64,000 nt of DNA, taken from assembly GCA_934230115.1 (NCBI GenBank), contig CAKQEI010000001.1, forward strand, positions 1 through 64,000. The letters are read 5' to 3'. The notes below the pieces were generated by a model. That model was not told the origin of the DNA, did no database searches, and saw only the letters and a program-made list of their open reading frames with translations. Shown here piece after piece: positions 42,778 to 52,115 of the stretch (the stretch's first letter is position 1; every line of letters starts with the position of its first letter). Source of the DNA: an uncultured Prevotella sp. (GTDB lineage Bacteria > Bacteroidota > Bacteroidia > Bacteroidales > Bacteroidaceae). A program made the translations under genes and the position numbers.

Positions 42778-43677
42778 ATGGATACTCTTCGCCGTCGCTA
42801 CGTGCGCTACCTCAAGCTTGAGCGCAACTACAGTCCAAACACCATTGAGGCTTATGTCCACGACCTTGATTATTTGATTAATTTCATCAAGGGCGAAGGA
42901 CTCGCTATAGCCGACGTGCGCTTGAGCCATCTCGAAACCTTTGCCGCCACCATTCATGAGTTTGGTGTGTCTGCCACAAGTCAGGCACGCATATTATGTG
43001 GTGTGCGTTCTTTTTTCCGCTTTCTTGTGCTCGACGGAGTGCTTGCCGACGATCCTGCCGAACTCCTTGAGTCACCAGCAGTAGGCGAGCATCTGCCCGA
43101 GGTGCTTACTACTGAGGAAGTGGACCGTATGGAGGCATCCATCGACCTTTCCAAGTGGGAAGGTCAGCGCAACCGTGCCATCATAGAGGTGTTGTTCTCT
43201 TGCGGATTGCGTGTGTCGGAGTTGGTAAACCTACGTTTCAGCGATGTGTCGCTCAACGATAAGTTTCTGCGTATAGTGGGCAAGGGTAGCAAGGAACGTC
43301 TTGTGCCTATATCCGATGCCGCCTTGCGCGAGATACAGTTATGGCTCTTCGACCGTAACCTTATGAAGGTGAAGCCAGGCGAGCAGGAATTTGTTTTCCT
43401 CAACCGACGTGGTGCCCACCTCACGCGCACCATGATTCTCATCATGATAAAGCGCACTGCCGAGGAGGCAGGCATAACAAAGACAGTGTCGCCACACACC
43501 CTGCGACACTCCTTTGCCACTGCCTTGCTCAAGGGCGGTGCCAATCTGCGTGCCATTCAAGAGATGTTGGGACACGAGAATATCAAGACTACACAGATAT
43601 ACACACACATAGACATAACCACTCTGCGCGACGAGATATTGAACCATCATCCGCGAAACATGAAGAATGTGGACTAA
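42778..43677 (+). CDS. xerD: Tyrosine recombinase XerD
   Basis: 299 residues, the full XerC/D length. There is an N-terminal SAM-like DNA-binding domain (about 1-90), then the catalytic domain with all active residues: Arg145, Lys172, His240, Arg243, His266 and Tyr275. It resolves chromosome dimers at dif. The family length, the lack of nearby att repeats or mobile genes, and the housekeeping context argue for the chromosomal enzyme and not an element integrase. Confidence 0.9.
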   Translation: MDTLRRRYVRYLKLERNYSPNTIEAYVHDLDYLINFIKGEGLAIADVRLSHLETFAATIHEFGVSATSQARILCGVRSFFRFLVLDGVLADDPAELLESPAVGEHLPEVLTTEEVDRMEASIDLSKWEGQRNRAIIEVLFSCGLRVSELVNLRFSDVSLNDKFLRIVGKGSKERLVPISDAALREIQLWLFDRNLMKVKPGEQEFVFLNRRGAHLTRTMILIMIKRTAEEAGITKTVSPHTLRHSFATALLKGGANLRAIQEMLGHENIKTTQIYTHIDITTLRDEILNHHPRNMKNVD

Positions 43678-43956
43678 GGGAAGCACATTTCTCATTGCAA
43701 AATGCCCTTTTCTTGTACGTCTACTTACGTATTGATACCTTGTTTTTGCCATTTAAGATATTTTTAACCTTAAATTCCTAAAAGATTGCTCCGTTTGCCT
43801 GCACAAATTGCCATAGTGTCAGATAATCCCGACTGTGTACGTACGTCAAATTGTAAATATCAACAACTTGCTACTTATAAACATTAACAAAATATGCAGA
43901 AAATTAATTGATTTGGAATAAAAACGTAATAAAACATTACTTTTAGCGTTAAAAAA
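43678..43956. other. Intergenic stretch after xerD with no recognised gene
   Basis: First part of the 610-nt gap between xerD and susC. It is AT-rich and has no convincing frame. A TACGT-rich palindromic spot (GTACGTACGT type, near 43837-43846) could be a protein-binding site. No clear terminator for xerD was found. Confidence 0.4.
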
Positions 43957-43988
43957 TTTGGACGGAAAACAAATAATACGTAATTTTG
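43957..43988 (+). promoter_or_regulatory. susC promoter (TTTG-N20-TAATTTTG)
   Basis: TTTG at 43957-43960 and TAATTTTG at 43981-43988, 20 nt apart, a full consensus promoter. It would give a leader of about 290 nt for susC. Confidence 0.75.
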
Positions 43989-43994
43989 CAAATG

Positions 43995-44287
43995 ATGATT
44001 AATATTTAAAAAAAATACGGCATATATAGTGTCATAAACAACACCGTGCATAGAATACATGAAAGTGTCGCACGGAGTGATGCAAAAGAATAGTAATGCA
44101 AAAGAATAATGCATAGATTTATTTATAAAAAGAAAGTATAGCAGCGCAACCCAATCGCTATCGCTTAGTGTGTGGCGGTTGTTTTGTATTTGAGATAACA
44201 GCTACGTAGCCCGTCGCCCGTGCGGCAGGCATACTTTTTTAATATCACGACATAACATTATTTATAATATTAAAGAGAGAGATTTTT
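43995..44287 (+). promoter_or_regulatory. Long structured 5' leader of susC
   Basis: About 290 nt between the promoter and the ATG. It holds a CCGTGC/GCACGG inverted pair (about 44043-44078), a direct repeat of ATGCAAAAGAATA, and a GC-rich stem region (GCCCGT...GCGGC, about 44209-44230) followed by ACTTTTTT (about 44232-44240), which looks like an attenuator. No known riboswitch was recognised. Long leaders with small-RNA or attenuation control are described for Bacteroides susC-like operons. Confidence 0.5.
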
Positions 44288-47275
44288 ATGGAAAAAAGAC
44301 TCATGACACTTGCTGCTGGCGTGCTCCTCTCAACGGGAGTGGCGTTAGCGCAATCTCGCATTTCCGGAAAAGTAGTCTCGTCTGAAGACGGTGAGCCAGT
44401 TATCGGCGCAACTGTTAAGGTCGTAGGCTCTAAGACAGCCGGAGCCGTTACCGACATTGACGGTAACTTCTCTATCAGTGCACCTGCTGGCACAACGCTC
44501 GAAATCACCTACATCGGTATGGAGAAAAAGACCGTGAAGGCTGGCAACAATATGACTATCACACTTAGCCAGGACAACCAGTCGCTCAGCGAGGTTATCA
44601 TCACCGGCTATGGTTCTGCCAAGAAGCTTGGCTCTGTAGTTGGTGCTGTGTCTACCGTGGGCGAGAAGAAGCTTGAGACTATTGTAACTCCTAACTTTAC
44701 CGATGCTCTCGCTGGTCAGGTGTCTGGTCTTTCGGTTCTTTCATCAGCTGGTGACCCTTCACAGTCGGCTTCTATCCGTCTGCGTGGTGTCAACTCTATC
44801 ATGTCATCCAACCAGCCGCTCTTCATCCTCGACGGTTCACCTATCTCGTCTTCATTCTTCGCTACCCTCAACCCATCCGACATTGCCAACATCACTGTGC
44901 TTAAGGATGCTGCCTCTACAGCTATCTACGGTTCACGTGCTGCCAACGGTGTTATCGTGATCACATCACGTCAGGGTAAGTACAGCGAGCAGGTGCAGCT
45001 CACTGTTAAGGCTCAGTATGGTATCTCAAGTCCTACAAGCGACGGTGTGACAATGATGAACTCTGAGCAGTACATCAAGTTCCGCGACATGATGGGACAG
45101 CCAGTGAGCGATCAGATCCGCAATCTTGTAGACAAGTATCACATCAACACCAATTGGCGCGATGAGATGCTTGACAGCTCGGCTCCTACTGCCGACGTTA
45201 ATGCTACTATGCAGGGTGGTGGCCAGACTGTGAACTACTACCTCTCGTTCAACCACCATTCACAGGACGGTCTTATCCAGAGCTCTGGTATGCACCGTAA
45301 CACTCTTGCCGCACGCATCAACGCTCGTTTGAACCGTTTCTTCAAGGTTGGATTCAACTCTAACTTTGGTGTGCAGAAGTACAGCATCAATGCTGAGTGG
45401 AACGACAACAGCCAGATTTACGCTGCCAACCCGCTCGTGTTCGCACGTATGGCTATGCCTTTCGATACTCCTTACTATTACACTATCGATGATAACGGTA
45501 ATATGATTAAGGGTGCTCGTGCAGATAAGCTCTACTATACCAATATGGAGACACCTTGGTTTATTGACAGCAAGCGTGACATCGACCGCAACCGCGTGAC
45601 ATTGAATCTCGGCTTGAACGAGCAGTTCACTCCTATGGAGGGACTCACATTCACAGCTGTACAGACAATGTCTGGTTCTGACTATAGAGCTTCTTCTTCA
45701 AGTCTGCCTTATGAGACTATCACTACTCCGATGGGTCAGACTATCGCTGGTGACACAGGTTCTCGCTCTAACTCATTCTCACGTTACTACCAGTACACTC
45801 TTACACATACTGGCGAGTGGCGCAAGAACTTCGGCAAGCACTACGTAAGCCTTCTCGTTGGTGAGGAGACTCGTATCGAGCGTTCTAATGGCTTTGGCTC
45901 ACTCTCTACAGGTCATACCGACCCACGCCTTATGAGCATCGGTGCTGGTAAGACTATTGACATCAGCAAGCAGTCGGACAGCAGATCAGAGGAAATCAAC
46001 AACTCTCTCTTCGGCAACGTTGAGTACAACTATATGGAGAAGTACTACGTCTACGGTTCACTCCGTCGCGACGGTAGCTCTAAGTTTGCTCCTGATCACC
46101 GTTGGGGTACATTCTGGTCGGCAGGTGCCAAGTGGAACGCCAAGTCAGAGGAATTCCTCAAGGATGTAAGCTGGCTCGACAATCTTTCTGTCAGTGTCAA
46201 CTACGGTACTACCGGTAACGACTCTGGTGCAGGTTCTTACGACTACCTCGGTCTCTTCGGCAACGGCACACAGTATAACGGCGAGAACTCTATCGGTATC
46301 GCTCAGGCCAGCAACAATGAGTTGACATGGGAGCAGGTGGCTAAGTGGAACGTTGGTGTGACTGTAGGTCTCTTCAAGCGTTTGACTCTTGACGCCAACT
46401 TCTACCGCAACAAGACCACTGACATGATTATGAGTATTCCTTACTCTATGACCACTGGTTTCGGTTCAGGTGTAGGCAATATCGGTGCAATGACCAATAC
46501 TGGTTTCGAGTTGACAGCAAATGTTGACATTCTTAAGAACCGCGACTTCAACTGGACATTCACTGCCAACGTTGGCTACAACAAGAATGAGATTAAGGAA
46601 CTCTTCATGGGTCGTGACGAGTATGTGCTTGCAAATTATGGTCTCAAACTTAATGTTGGTCATCCTTACGGTGAACTCTTCTGTGTTCGCAATGCAGGTG
46701 TTGACCCACAGACTGGTCGTCCTCTCTACTACGACAAGGATGGCAATGTAACTAAGGAGTTCAACGAGGACCGCGACGCTGTATTCCTTGGCAAGAACCG
46801 CTATGCTCCTTGGGTAGGTGGTTTCGGTACCAACTTCAACTGGAAGGGCTTCAGCCTTATCGCCGACTTCGCATGGCAGGCAGGCAAGTATATGTTTGTA
46901 AACGATGACATGTTTGTTGCAAACCCAGCAAATGCAACCCAGTTCAACCAGCGTGTTGAGATGCTCAATATGTGGACAGAGCCGGGACAGATTACCAATA
47001 TCCCGTCGTACAAGTATCCAATACAGTTCGACGACAATATGGTGCAGAACGCTTCGTTCCTGCGTATGAAAACTCTCACATTGCAGTATCAGTTCCCGAA
47101 GAAGTGGATGTCGGCTACTCGCTACATCAAGGGCTTGAAGGTGTTCGGTATCGCCCGCAACCTCTTCACCATCACATCATTCGAGGGTTACGACCCAGAG
47201 CCAGATATAAACCTTGTGAAGTTTAACTATCCAAACACTCGCCAGTTTGTGTTGGGTGCAGAGATTACTTTCTAA
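44288..47275 (+). CDS. SusC/RagA family TonB-linked outer membrane transporter
   Basis: 995 residues. It has a signal peptide, a CarboxypepD-reg-like domain (about 24-107: 'ISGKVVSSEDGEPVIGATV', 'GAVTDIDGNFSISAPAGTTLEI'; split by eye), a TonB-box region ('SLSEVIITGYGSAKK'), a plug with the 'IRLRGVNSIMSSNQPLFILDG' signature, and a beta-barrel. It imports oligomers captured by its SusD partner. The next genes encode SusD, a surface lipoprotein and a metalloprotease but no glycoside hydrolase, so a peptide substrate (RagAB-like) is plausible; this is inference. Confidence 0.95.
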   Translation: MEKRLMTLAAGVLLSTGVALAQSRISGKVVSSEDGEPVIGATVKVVGSKTAGAVTDIDGNFSISAPAGTTLEITYIGMEKKTVKAGNNMTITLSQDNQSLSEVIITGYGSAKKLGSVVGAVSTVGEKKLETIVTPNFTDALAGQVSGLSVLSSAGDPSQSASIRLRGVNSIMSSNQPLFILDGSPISSSFFATLNPSDIANITVLKDAASTAIYGSRAANGVIVITSRQGKYSEQVQLTVKAQYGISSPTSDGVTMMNSEQYIKFRDMMGQPVSDQIRNLVDKYHINTNWRDEMLDSSAPTADVNATMQGGGQTVNYYLSFNHHSQDGLIQSSGMHRNTLAARINARLNRFFKVGFNSNFGVQKYSINAEWNDNSQIYAANPLVFARMAMPFDTPYYYTIDDNGNMIKGARADKLYYTNMETPWFIDSKRDIDRNRVTLNLGLNEQFTPMEGLTFTAVQTMSGSDYRASSSSLPYETITTPMGQTIAGDTGSRSNSFSRYYQYTLTHTGEWRKNFGKHYVSLLVGEETRIERSNGFGSLSTGHTDPRLMSIGAGKTIDISKQSDSRSEEINNSLFGNVEYNYMEKYYVYGSLRRDGSSKFAPDHRWGTFWSAGAKWNAKSEEFLKDVSWLDNLSVSVNYGTTGNDSGAGSYDYLGLFGNGTQYNGENSIGIAQASNNELTWEQVAKWNVGVTVGLFKRLTLDANFYRNKTTDMIMSIPYSMTTGFGSGVGNIGAMTNTGFELTANVDILKNRDFNWTFTANVGYNKNEIKELFMGRDEYVLANYGLKLNVGHPYGELFCVRNAGVDPQTGRPLYYDKDGNVTKEFNEDRDAVFLGKNRYAPWVGGFGTNFNWKGFSLIADFAWQAGKYMFVNDDMFVANPANATQFNQRVEMLNMWTEPGQITNIPSYKYPIQFDDNMVQNASFLRMKTLTLQYQFPKKWMSATRYIKGLKVFGIARNLFTITSFEGYDPEPDINLVKFNYPNTRQFVLGAEITF

Positions 47276-47302
47276 CAATATAATTTAATAAGGTAAAGAT
47301 AT

Positions 47303-48847
47303 ATGAAAAAGATATATTTATCGTTGATGTTGCTCGGTGCAGTGGCATTCACTTCCTGCGACATGAACACAACACCATGGGGTGTGCTTGACGAGGGCAC
47401 TGCTATCCAGACTCCGAAAGACCTCCGCAAATTCCGCAACCAGCTTTACGCCAATCTGCGTGGCGTGACATCTGGTTCTTGGATTTACTCTACAGACATC
47501 CAGATGGACGAGTTCATCGGACTCATTTCAAACGGTAACCAGCTTGGCGTGTTCTCAAAAGGTACATTTACCGTTTCTGATGGCTCAATCGAGGGTTTCT
47601 GGGGTTCGGGCTATGCCTTTATTGCCAACTGCAACGCTCTTTTGGCGCAAGCCGACAAGCAGCTTGCTAAGGAAGGCTTGACCGATGCAGAGAAGCTTCA
47701 GTTTGAACGCTACAAGGGCGAGGCTGAGTTTATGCGTGCCTACATGTACTTCTGGCTTGCCGACCACTTCTGCCAGTCGTACACACAGACCGACCCGAAC
47801 AAGGCAGCCACTGGTATGCCGCTCGTAACAGAGTATAATCCTACTGGTGACGTTAAGCTCTATCCTGGCCGTTCTACTCTCGCCGAGACATTCAGCCTTA
47901 TTGAGACCGACCTCAACAAGTCGCTTGAGCTGATTAAGGCCTACGAGAATTCAGGCTTGCAGGATGAGGCAGAGAGCAAGGTTGCAGCTTATACCTACGT
48001 TACTTCAGGTGCTGTTGAGGCTCTTCAGGCTCGCGTTGCTCTTGTAAAGGGCGACTGGAAGACAGCTAGCACTAAGGCTGTCAGCGTGATCAACTCACAC
48101 AAGTATTCTCTTGCTACACCTGAGAACTACGCTGAGATGTGGAGCGACGACGTAAGCACAGAGACAATTCTGCAGCCTATCCAGACTCCTACAGAGCTTG
48201 GCGGCACATACGACGGTTTGTATCAGGACAAGTCAGGCTTGAGTGCTTACTATATTCCTACCTATGGTGCTTTGGCAATCTATGGTGACGGTGATATCCG
48301 TTTCGATGCATTCTTCACTGACTACAGCAACCTCACTGTATCAGGTTCTGTATATCCAGCAATGGCATTCAACAAGTATCCGGGCAACACCGCTTTGCGT
48401 ACAACATCTGACAACAACTTTGCTAACATGATCAAGGTGTTCCGTCTCTCTGAGATGTACCTTATCGCTGCAGAGGCTTACGCTCGTCAGGGTGACAATA
48501 CCAATGGTAGTAAGTACATCAACGAGTTCTGCGAGAACCGTATCATGGGTTACGAGGCACAGACCTATCCTGTAGAAAATCTTCTTTCTACTACTCTTGA
48601 GGAGCGTCAGAAGGAGTTCATGGGCGAGGGTATGCGCTGGAGCGACATCCGTCGTATCGGTAAGGGATTCACACGTAATTCCGACTATCCAGATGATATC
48701 GACTATTCAGCATTGAATGGCGTTATGGTTACTTTGGGCCGCAACCTCAAGTACTCGGCAACCGACTATCGCTTGACATGGCCTATTCCAAAGGCAGAGC
48801 TTGACGCCAACCCGCAGCTCGCTGGTCAGCAGAATCCTGGTTATTAA
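47303..48847 (+). CDS. RagB/SusD family substrate-binding lipoprotein
   Basis: 514 residues. The lipobox is 'AVAFTSC' (Cys about 19). The TPR-like SusD helices start at 'FWGSGYAFIANCNALLAQAD' and 'YKGEAEFMRAYMYFWLADHF'. The C-terminal signature 'RLSEMYLIAAEAYARQGD' and 'ERQKEFMGEGMRWSDIRRIG' are present. It forms the lid of the SusCD uptake complex on the cell surface. It starts 27 nt after susC. Confidence 0.95.
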   Translation: MKKIYLSLMLLGAVAFTSCDMNTTPWGVLDEGTAIQTPKDLRKFRNQLYANLRGVTSGSWIYSTDIQMDEFIGLISNGNQLGVFSKGTFTVSDGSIEGFWGSGYAFIANCNALLAQADKQLAKEGLTDAEKLQFERYKGEAEFMRAYMYFWLADHFCQSYTQTDPNKAATGMPLVTEYNPTGDVKLYPGRSTLAETFSLIETDLNKSLELIKAYENSGLQDEAESKVAAYTYVTSGAVEALQARVALVKGDWKTASTKAVSVINSHKYSLATPENYAEMWSDDVSTETILQPIQTPTELGGTYDGLYQDKSGLSAYYIPTYGALAIYGDGDIRFDAFFTDYSNLTVSGSVYPAMAFNKYPGNTALRTTSDNNFANMIKVFRLSEMYLIAAEAYARQGDNTNGSKYINEFCENRIMGYEAQTYPVENLLSTTLEERQKEFMGEGMRWSDIRRIGKGFTRNSDYPDDIDYSALNGVMVTLGRNLKYSATDYRLTWPIPKAELDANPQLAGQQNPGY

Positions 48848-48883
48848 TAATTGTTGTATAAACATTAAAGAACTATCTTTCGT

Positions 48884-49774
48884 ATGAAATATATTAAATT
48901 ATTTATGCTGTTGGCTGTTGTCGCCTTTATGGGTTCTTGCTCTGACGACGACGAGTCATGGAACAGCAAAAGCGGCGTTACCGTGAGCATGGAGAACGAG
49001 TCTATGCGCTTCAAGGAGAGTGTCGGTATCGTTAAAGTACCTATTAAGGTTGAAGGCGAGGCTAACGGTCCTGTGTCAGTAACAGTTGAGGTGAAAGAGA
49101 CTGGCTCTAATCCTGCAAAGGAGAATGTAAACTATTACATCACCACCAAGACTATAAAGATTTCTGATAATACCGGAAACGTTGAGCTGGAGTGTGTAGA
49201 CGATGATAAAATCAACGACGAACGCACTTTCGAGATTTCTATTGTTAGTGCAAAGGGTGCTACTGTAGGCGGCAATGCCACTACAGCAATCACATTGCGC
49301 GACAATGACTCTGAGTTCTACGAGAAGCTCCAGGGCTCTTGGGTAATGAATTGTACCTTTAACGATGCTCCTACTAAGTGGGATGTCAAGATTGTTGGTG
49401 CTACCGACGAAAATGACAAGGACTACAACAAGGTTCTCTATATCACAGGTATGGTTGGCTACCAGTGGACTACCGCTAAATTGTCTTATGACTTTGACAA
49501 GGCAACTGGTAAGGGTTCTGTAGCTTTCGACTACCTCGGACAGTACAACTTCGCTGAAGGTGTCAACTTCACTGGCTTGGGAGTTTGCAATGTACAGCTC
49601 TTTAATTTGGATGGCAAAAATCTCACCGATACACCTATCTATGGTTCATGGTCGGCTGACTTCAAGACTATTACTTTCGGTGAGGGTACACTCTTAGGAG
49701 CTGTAATCGACAGCAACGGTGAAGTTAAGGGTGGTTGGTTTGATGTTAAGAACATCACATTGACCAAGAAGTAA
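48884..49774 (+). CDS. Surface lipoprotein with Calx-beta-like domain
   Basis: 296 residues. The lipobox 'AFMGSC' is followed directly by SDDDES, the acidic signal that sends Bacteroidetes lipoproteins to the cell surface. A Calx-beta-like domain (about 35-145) contains 'NYYITTKTIKISDNTGNVELE' (split by eye) and 'ERTFEISIVSAKGA', ending with 'AITLRDND'. A beta-rich C-terminal domain (about 150-296) contains 'GSWVMNCTFND' and 'YGSWSADFKTITFGEG'. It is third in the susCD operon, the position of surface substrate-binding proteins. Confidence 0.82.
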   Translation: MKYIKLFMLLAVVAFMGSCSDDDESWNSKSGVTVSMENESMRFKESVGIVKVPIKVEGEANGPVSVTVEVKETGSNPAKENVNYYITTKTIKISDNTGNVELECVDDDKINDERTFEISIVSAKGATVGGNATTAITLRDNDSEFYEKLQGSWVMNCTFNDAPTKWDVKIVGATDENDKDYNKVLYITGMVGYQWTTAKLSYDFDKATGKGSVAFDYLGQYNFAEGVNFTGLGVCNVQLFNLDGKNLTDTPIYGSWSADFKTITFGEGTLLGAVIDSNGEVKGGWFDVKNITLTKK

Positions 49775-49823
49775 TAATGCAAATAAATCCAAAAATACCA
49801 GAATATTTCTGGATATAACAGAT

Positions 49824-49870
49824 AAAGGAGAGTTTGACATCCCCGTTAATGAGGATGTCACTCTCCTTTT
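49824..49870 (+). terminator. Terminator after the susCD operon
   Basis: AAAGGAGAG (49824-49832) and GACATCC (49836-49842) pair with GGATGTC (49853-49859) and CTCTCCTTT (49861-49869), with a small internal loop. T follows. The metalloprotease gene starts 50 nt later and may use read-through or its own unseen promoter. Confidence 0.75.
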
Positions 49871-49920
49871 TGTGCGTTTAACTAACAATCAATCATTAAA
49901 AATAAGGTTACTAAGTACTT

Positions 49921-52035
49921 ATGAAAACAAAAATCTTTACTCTTGCGCTTGCTCTTGCGGCAGCTACAACTGCTAACGCAATCCCGGCACAGCGTGGTAT
50001 TTGGCGCACCATGAAGCTCGCCAATGGTACGGAGATAAAAGTAGAACTCCGTGGTGATGAGTTTATGCACTATTGGCAGGATGCCGAGGGCAACCGCTAC
50101 ACAGTTAATGCCGACAATCATTTGCAGGTGGCTGACATGAATCAGTTGCTCAAGCGCAGCGTGGAAATGCGCACTGCCGCTGCCAATGTGTCTGATGGTG
50201 CTATGCGTGTGAAGAAGGCTCCCGGCTCCAAGAAGTCAGCCTATAAGGGCGACAAGCGTTGCCTCATATTGCTCGTAGAGTTTTCCGACAAGAAGTTCTC
50301 TATGTCCGACCCGCTTGCTTTCTACAAGCGTGTAGCCAACGAGAAGGGATTCAGCGAGGGTAAGTTCAAGGGCAGTGTGTCCGACTATTTCAGCGCTCAG
50401 AGCAACGGACAGTTCAATATCGACTTCGATGTTGTAGGTCCTTATCAGCTTGCCAATGTGGCTTCTTACGGTGAGAATGTAACTGATGACAATGGCAATC
50501 GCCTCTACGACAAGAATGCTGCTGGTATTATCACTGGAGCTTGTCAGGCTGCTGCACGTGCTGGCGTTGACTTCTCGCCTTATGACTGGGACAACGATGG
50601 AACAGTGGAAATGGTGTATGTGATTTATGCTGGCGAGGGCGAGGCTACCGGTGGCGGTGATGAGACTATCTGGCCGCACAAGTCGCAGCTTTATCCTTCA
50701 AAGACTTACGGTGGCAAGCGTGTCAGTGTGTATGCCTGCTCAAACGAGCTTAGTTCAAAGACTGCCGTTGCAGGTATAGGCACTATCTGTCATGAGTTCT
50801 CTCACTGCCTTGGCTATCCTGATGCCTACGACGTAGACTATAATGGTTTCTATGGCATGGGCTCTTGGGACCTCATGTGCCAGGGCAGCTACAATGGCAA
50901 CCAGTTTGTGCCTGCGGGTTATACTGCCTACGAGAAGTGGGTGGCTGGATGGATTGAGCCAGTGGTACTTCACGACAATGCAAGCTTCTCCGACATTAAG
51001 CCCGTGGCCGACGGTGGCGATGCTTACATGTTCTACAACCCAGGCAACAAGAACGAGTACTACATCCTGGAGAATCGCCAGAGAGCAGGATGGGATGCTC
51101 AGCTTCCTGCTTCGGGCATCTTGGTGAACCATATCACTTACGACCAGTCAATATGGGACCAGAATATTCCTAACACCAATCGTCCTCCTCAGAACACATT
51201 CGAGCGTATGACCATCATTCCTGCCGACGGAATGAGGTCGACAAGCAATGAGGCTGGTGACCCGTGGGGCAACTCTATTGCCAAGGCTACACTGTCTAAC
51301 TCTACAACTCCTGCCACAAGCACTAACACTGCTAATGTTGACGGCTCGAAGTATATGAACATCGCGTTCACAAACATGAAGATGACTGATGGTTTGGCTT
51401 CGTTCACCTTTACCAACTACAACCTCGGTTCGTCGCAGGAGGGATATGTAATTCATGAGACATTCGACAAGTGTCAGGGTACTGGCGGCAACGATGGTCG
51501 CTTCGCTCCTAAGTCGCTGGAGAAGAACTTTGCCATGGGCAACTTCTTGGCTGATGTTGACGGATGGGACGGTACGTTTATGAAGGGTGCCAACCAGTGC
51601 GCTCGTATCGGTATGACTTCTGATACACAGGCTAAGCTGACTACTCCTACTCTCAAGCTCAACGGTGAGGCTAAGTTCACATTCAAGGCTGCTCCTTACA
51701 GTACCGACGGTGAAAAGCTTGTGCTTTCGGCTTCGGACGGCGTAACACTCGGTGAGACTGAGTTTACAATGAAGAAGGGCGAATGGACAGAATACTCTAC
51801 TACTGTAAAGGGCAACGGTGAGTTCACCATCACTTTCCAGGGTGAGAAGCGTTGGTTCCTCGACGAAGTGATTATTCAGGAGAATGGCGCATCAGGCATT
51901 GAGGGTATCCATACTTCTACAAACGCCAAGCGCGACTCTCGCGTGTTCTCTATCGACGGTCGCTTCTTGGGCAACGACATCAACGCTATGGGCAAGGGCC
52001 TCTACATCGTTGGTGGCAAGAAGGTGATTAAGTAA
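49921..52035 (+). CDS. M6 family metalloprotease, secreted, putative T9SS cargo
   Basis: 704 residues. There is a signal peptide, a propeptide-like region (about 20-110), then the M6 (immune inhibitor A-like) catalytic domain. The zinc site is HEFSH at residues 291-295 followed by LGYPD, i.e. HExxHxxGxxD; the Met-turn is probably 'GSWDLMCQG'. A C-terminal beta-sandwich of choice-of-anchor J type (about 505-655) and a sorting-like tail ('VFSIDGRFLG ... KGLYIVGGKKVIK') follow, so export by T9SS is likely. Next to susCD, it may release peptides for import. Confidence 0.88.
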   Translation: MKTKIFTLALALAAATTANAIPAQRGIWRTMKLANGTEIKVELRGDEFMHYWQDAEGNRYTVNADNHLQVADMNQLLKRSVEMRTAAANVSDGAMRVKKAPGSKKSAYKGDKRCLILLVEFSDKKFSMSDPLAFYKRVANEKGFSEGKFKGSVSDYFSAQSNGQFNIDFDVVGPYQLANVASYGENVTDDNGNRLYDKNAAGIITGACQAAARAGVDFSPYDWDNDGTVEMVYVIYAGEGEATGGGDETIWPHKSQLYPSKTYGGKRVSVYACSNELSSKTAVAGIGTICHEFSHCLGYPDAYDVDYNGFYGMGSWDLMCQGSYNGNQFVPAGYTAYEKWVAGWIEPVVLHDNASFSDIKPVADGGDAYMFYNPGNKNEYYILENRQRAGWDAQLPASGILVNHITYDQSIWDQNIPNTNRPPQNTFERMTIIPADGMRSTSNEAGDPWGNSIAKATLSNSTTPATSTNTANVDGSKYMNIAFTNMKMTDGLASFTFTNYNLGSSQEGYVIHETFDKCQGTGGNDGRFAPKSLEKNFAMGNFLADVDGWDGTFMKGANQCARIGMTSDTQAKLTTPTLKLNGEAKFTFKAAPYSTDGEKLVLSASDGVTLGETEFTMKKGEWTEYSTTVKGNGEFTITFQGEKRWFLDEVIIQENGASGIEGIHTSTNAKRDSRVFSIDGRFLGNDINAMGKGLYIVGGKKVIK

Positions 52036-52056
52036 TAGCGTATGTATATATAATAT

Positions 52057-52092
52057 AATAAGGTGTGTCAAGAATTCTTGGCACACCTTATT
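52057..52092. terminator. Bidirectional terminator between the metalloprotease gene and sufS
   Basis: AATAAGGTGTGTCAAG (52057-52072) pairs with CTTGGCACACCTTATT (52077-52092), 16 bp with one G-U pair and loop AATT. It serves two convergent operons. Confidence 0.8.
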
Positions 52093-52115
52093 TATATTAT
52101 ATAGATAGTGGTTTT

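Noticed and set aside
42778-43677. Integrase of a mobile element
   Set aside because: Full XerD length and active-site layout, co-directional housekeeping context, and no att-like repeats, tRNA junction or mobile genes nearby.
43884-44114. Minus-strand frame of 76 codons upstream of susC
   Set aside because: Very rich in Phe, Tyr and Ile from AT-rich DNA, with no family resemblance. It overlaps the susC promoter and leader.
43995-44287. Known riboswitch in the susC leader
   Set aside because: No match by eye to TPP, cobalamin, SAM, glycine or preQ1 consensus sequences. Only generic stems were seen.
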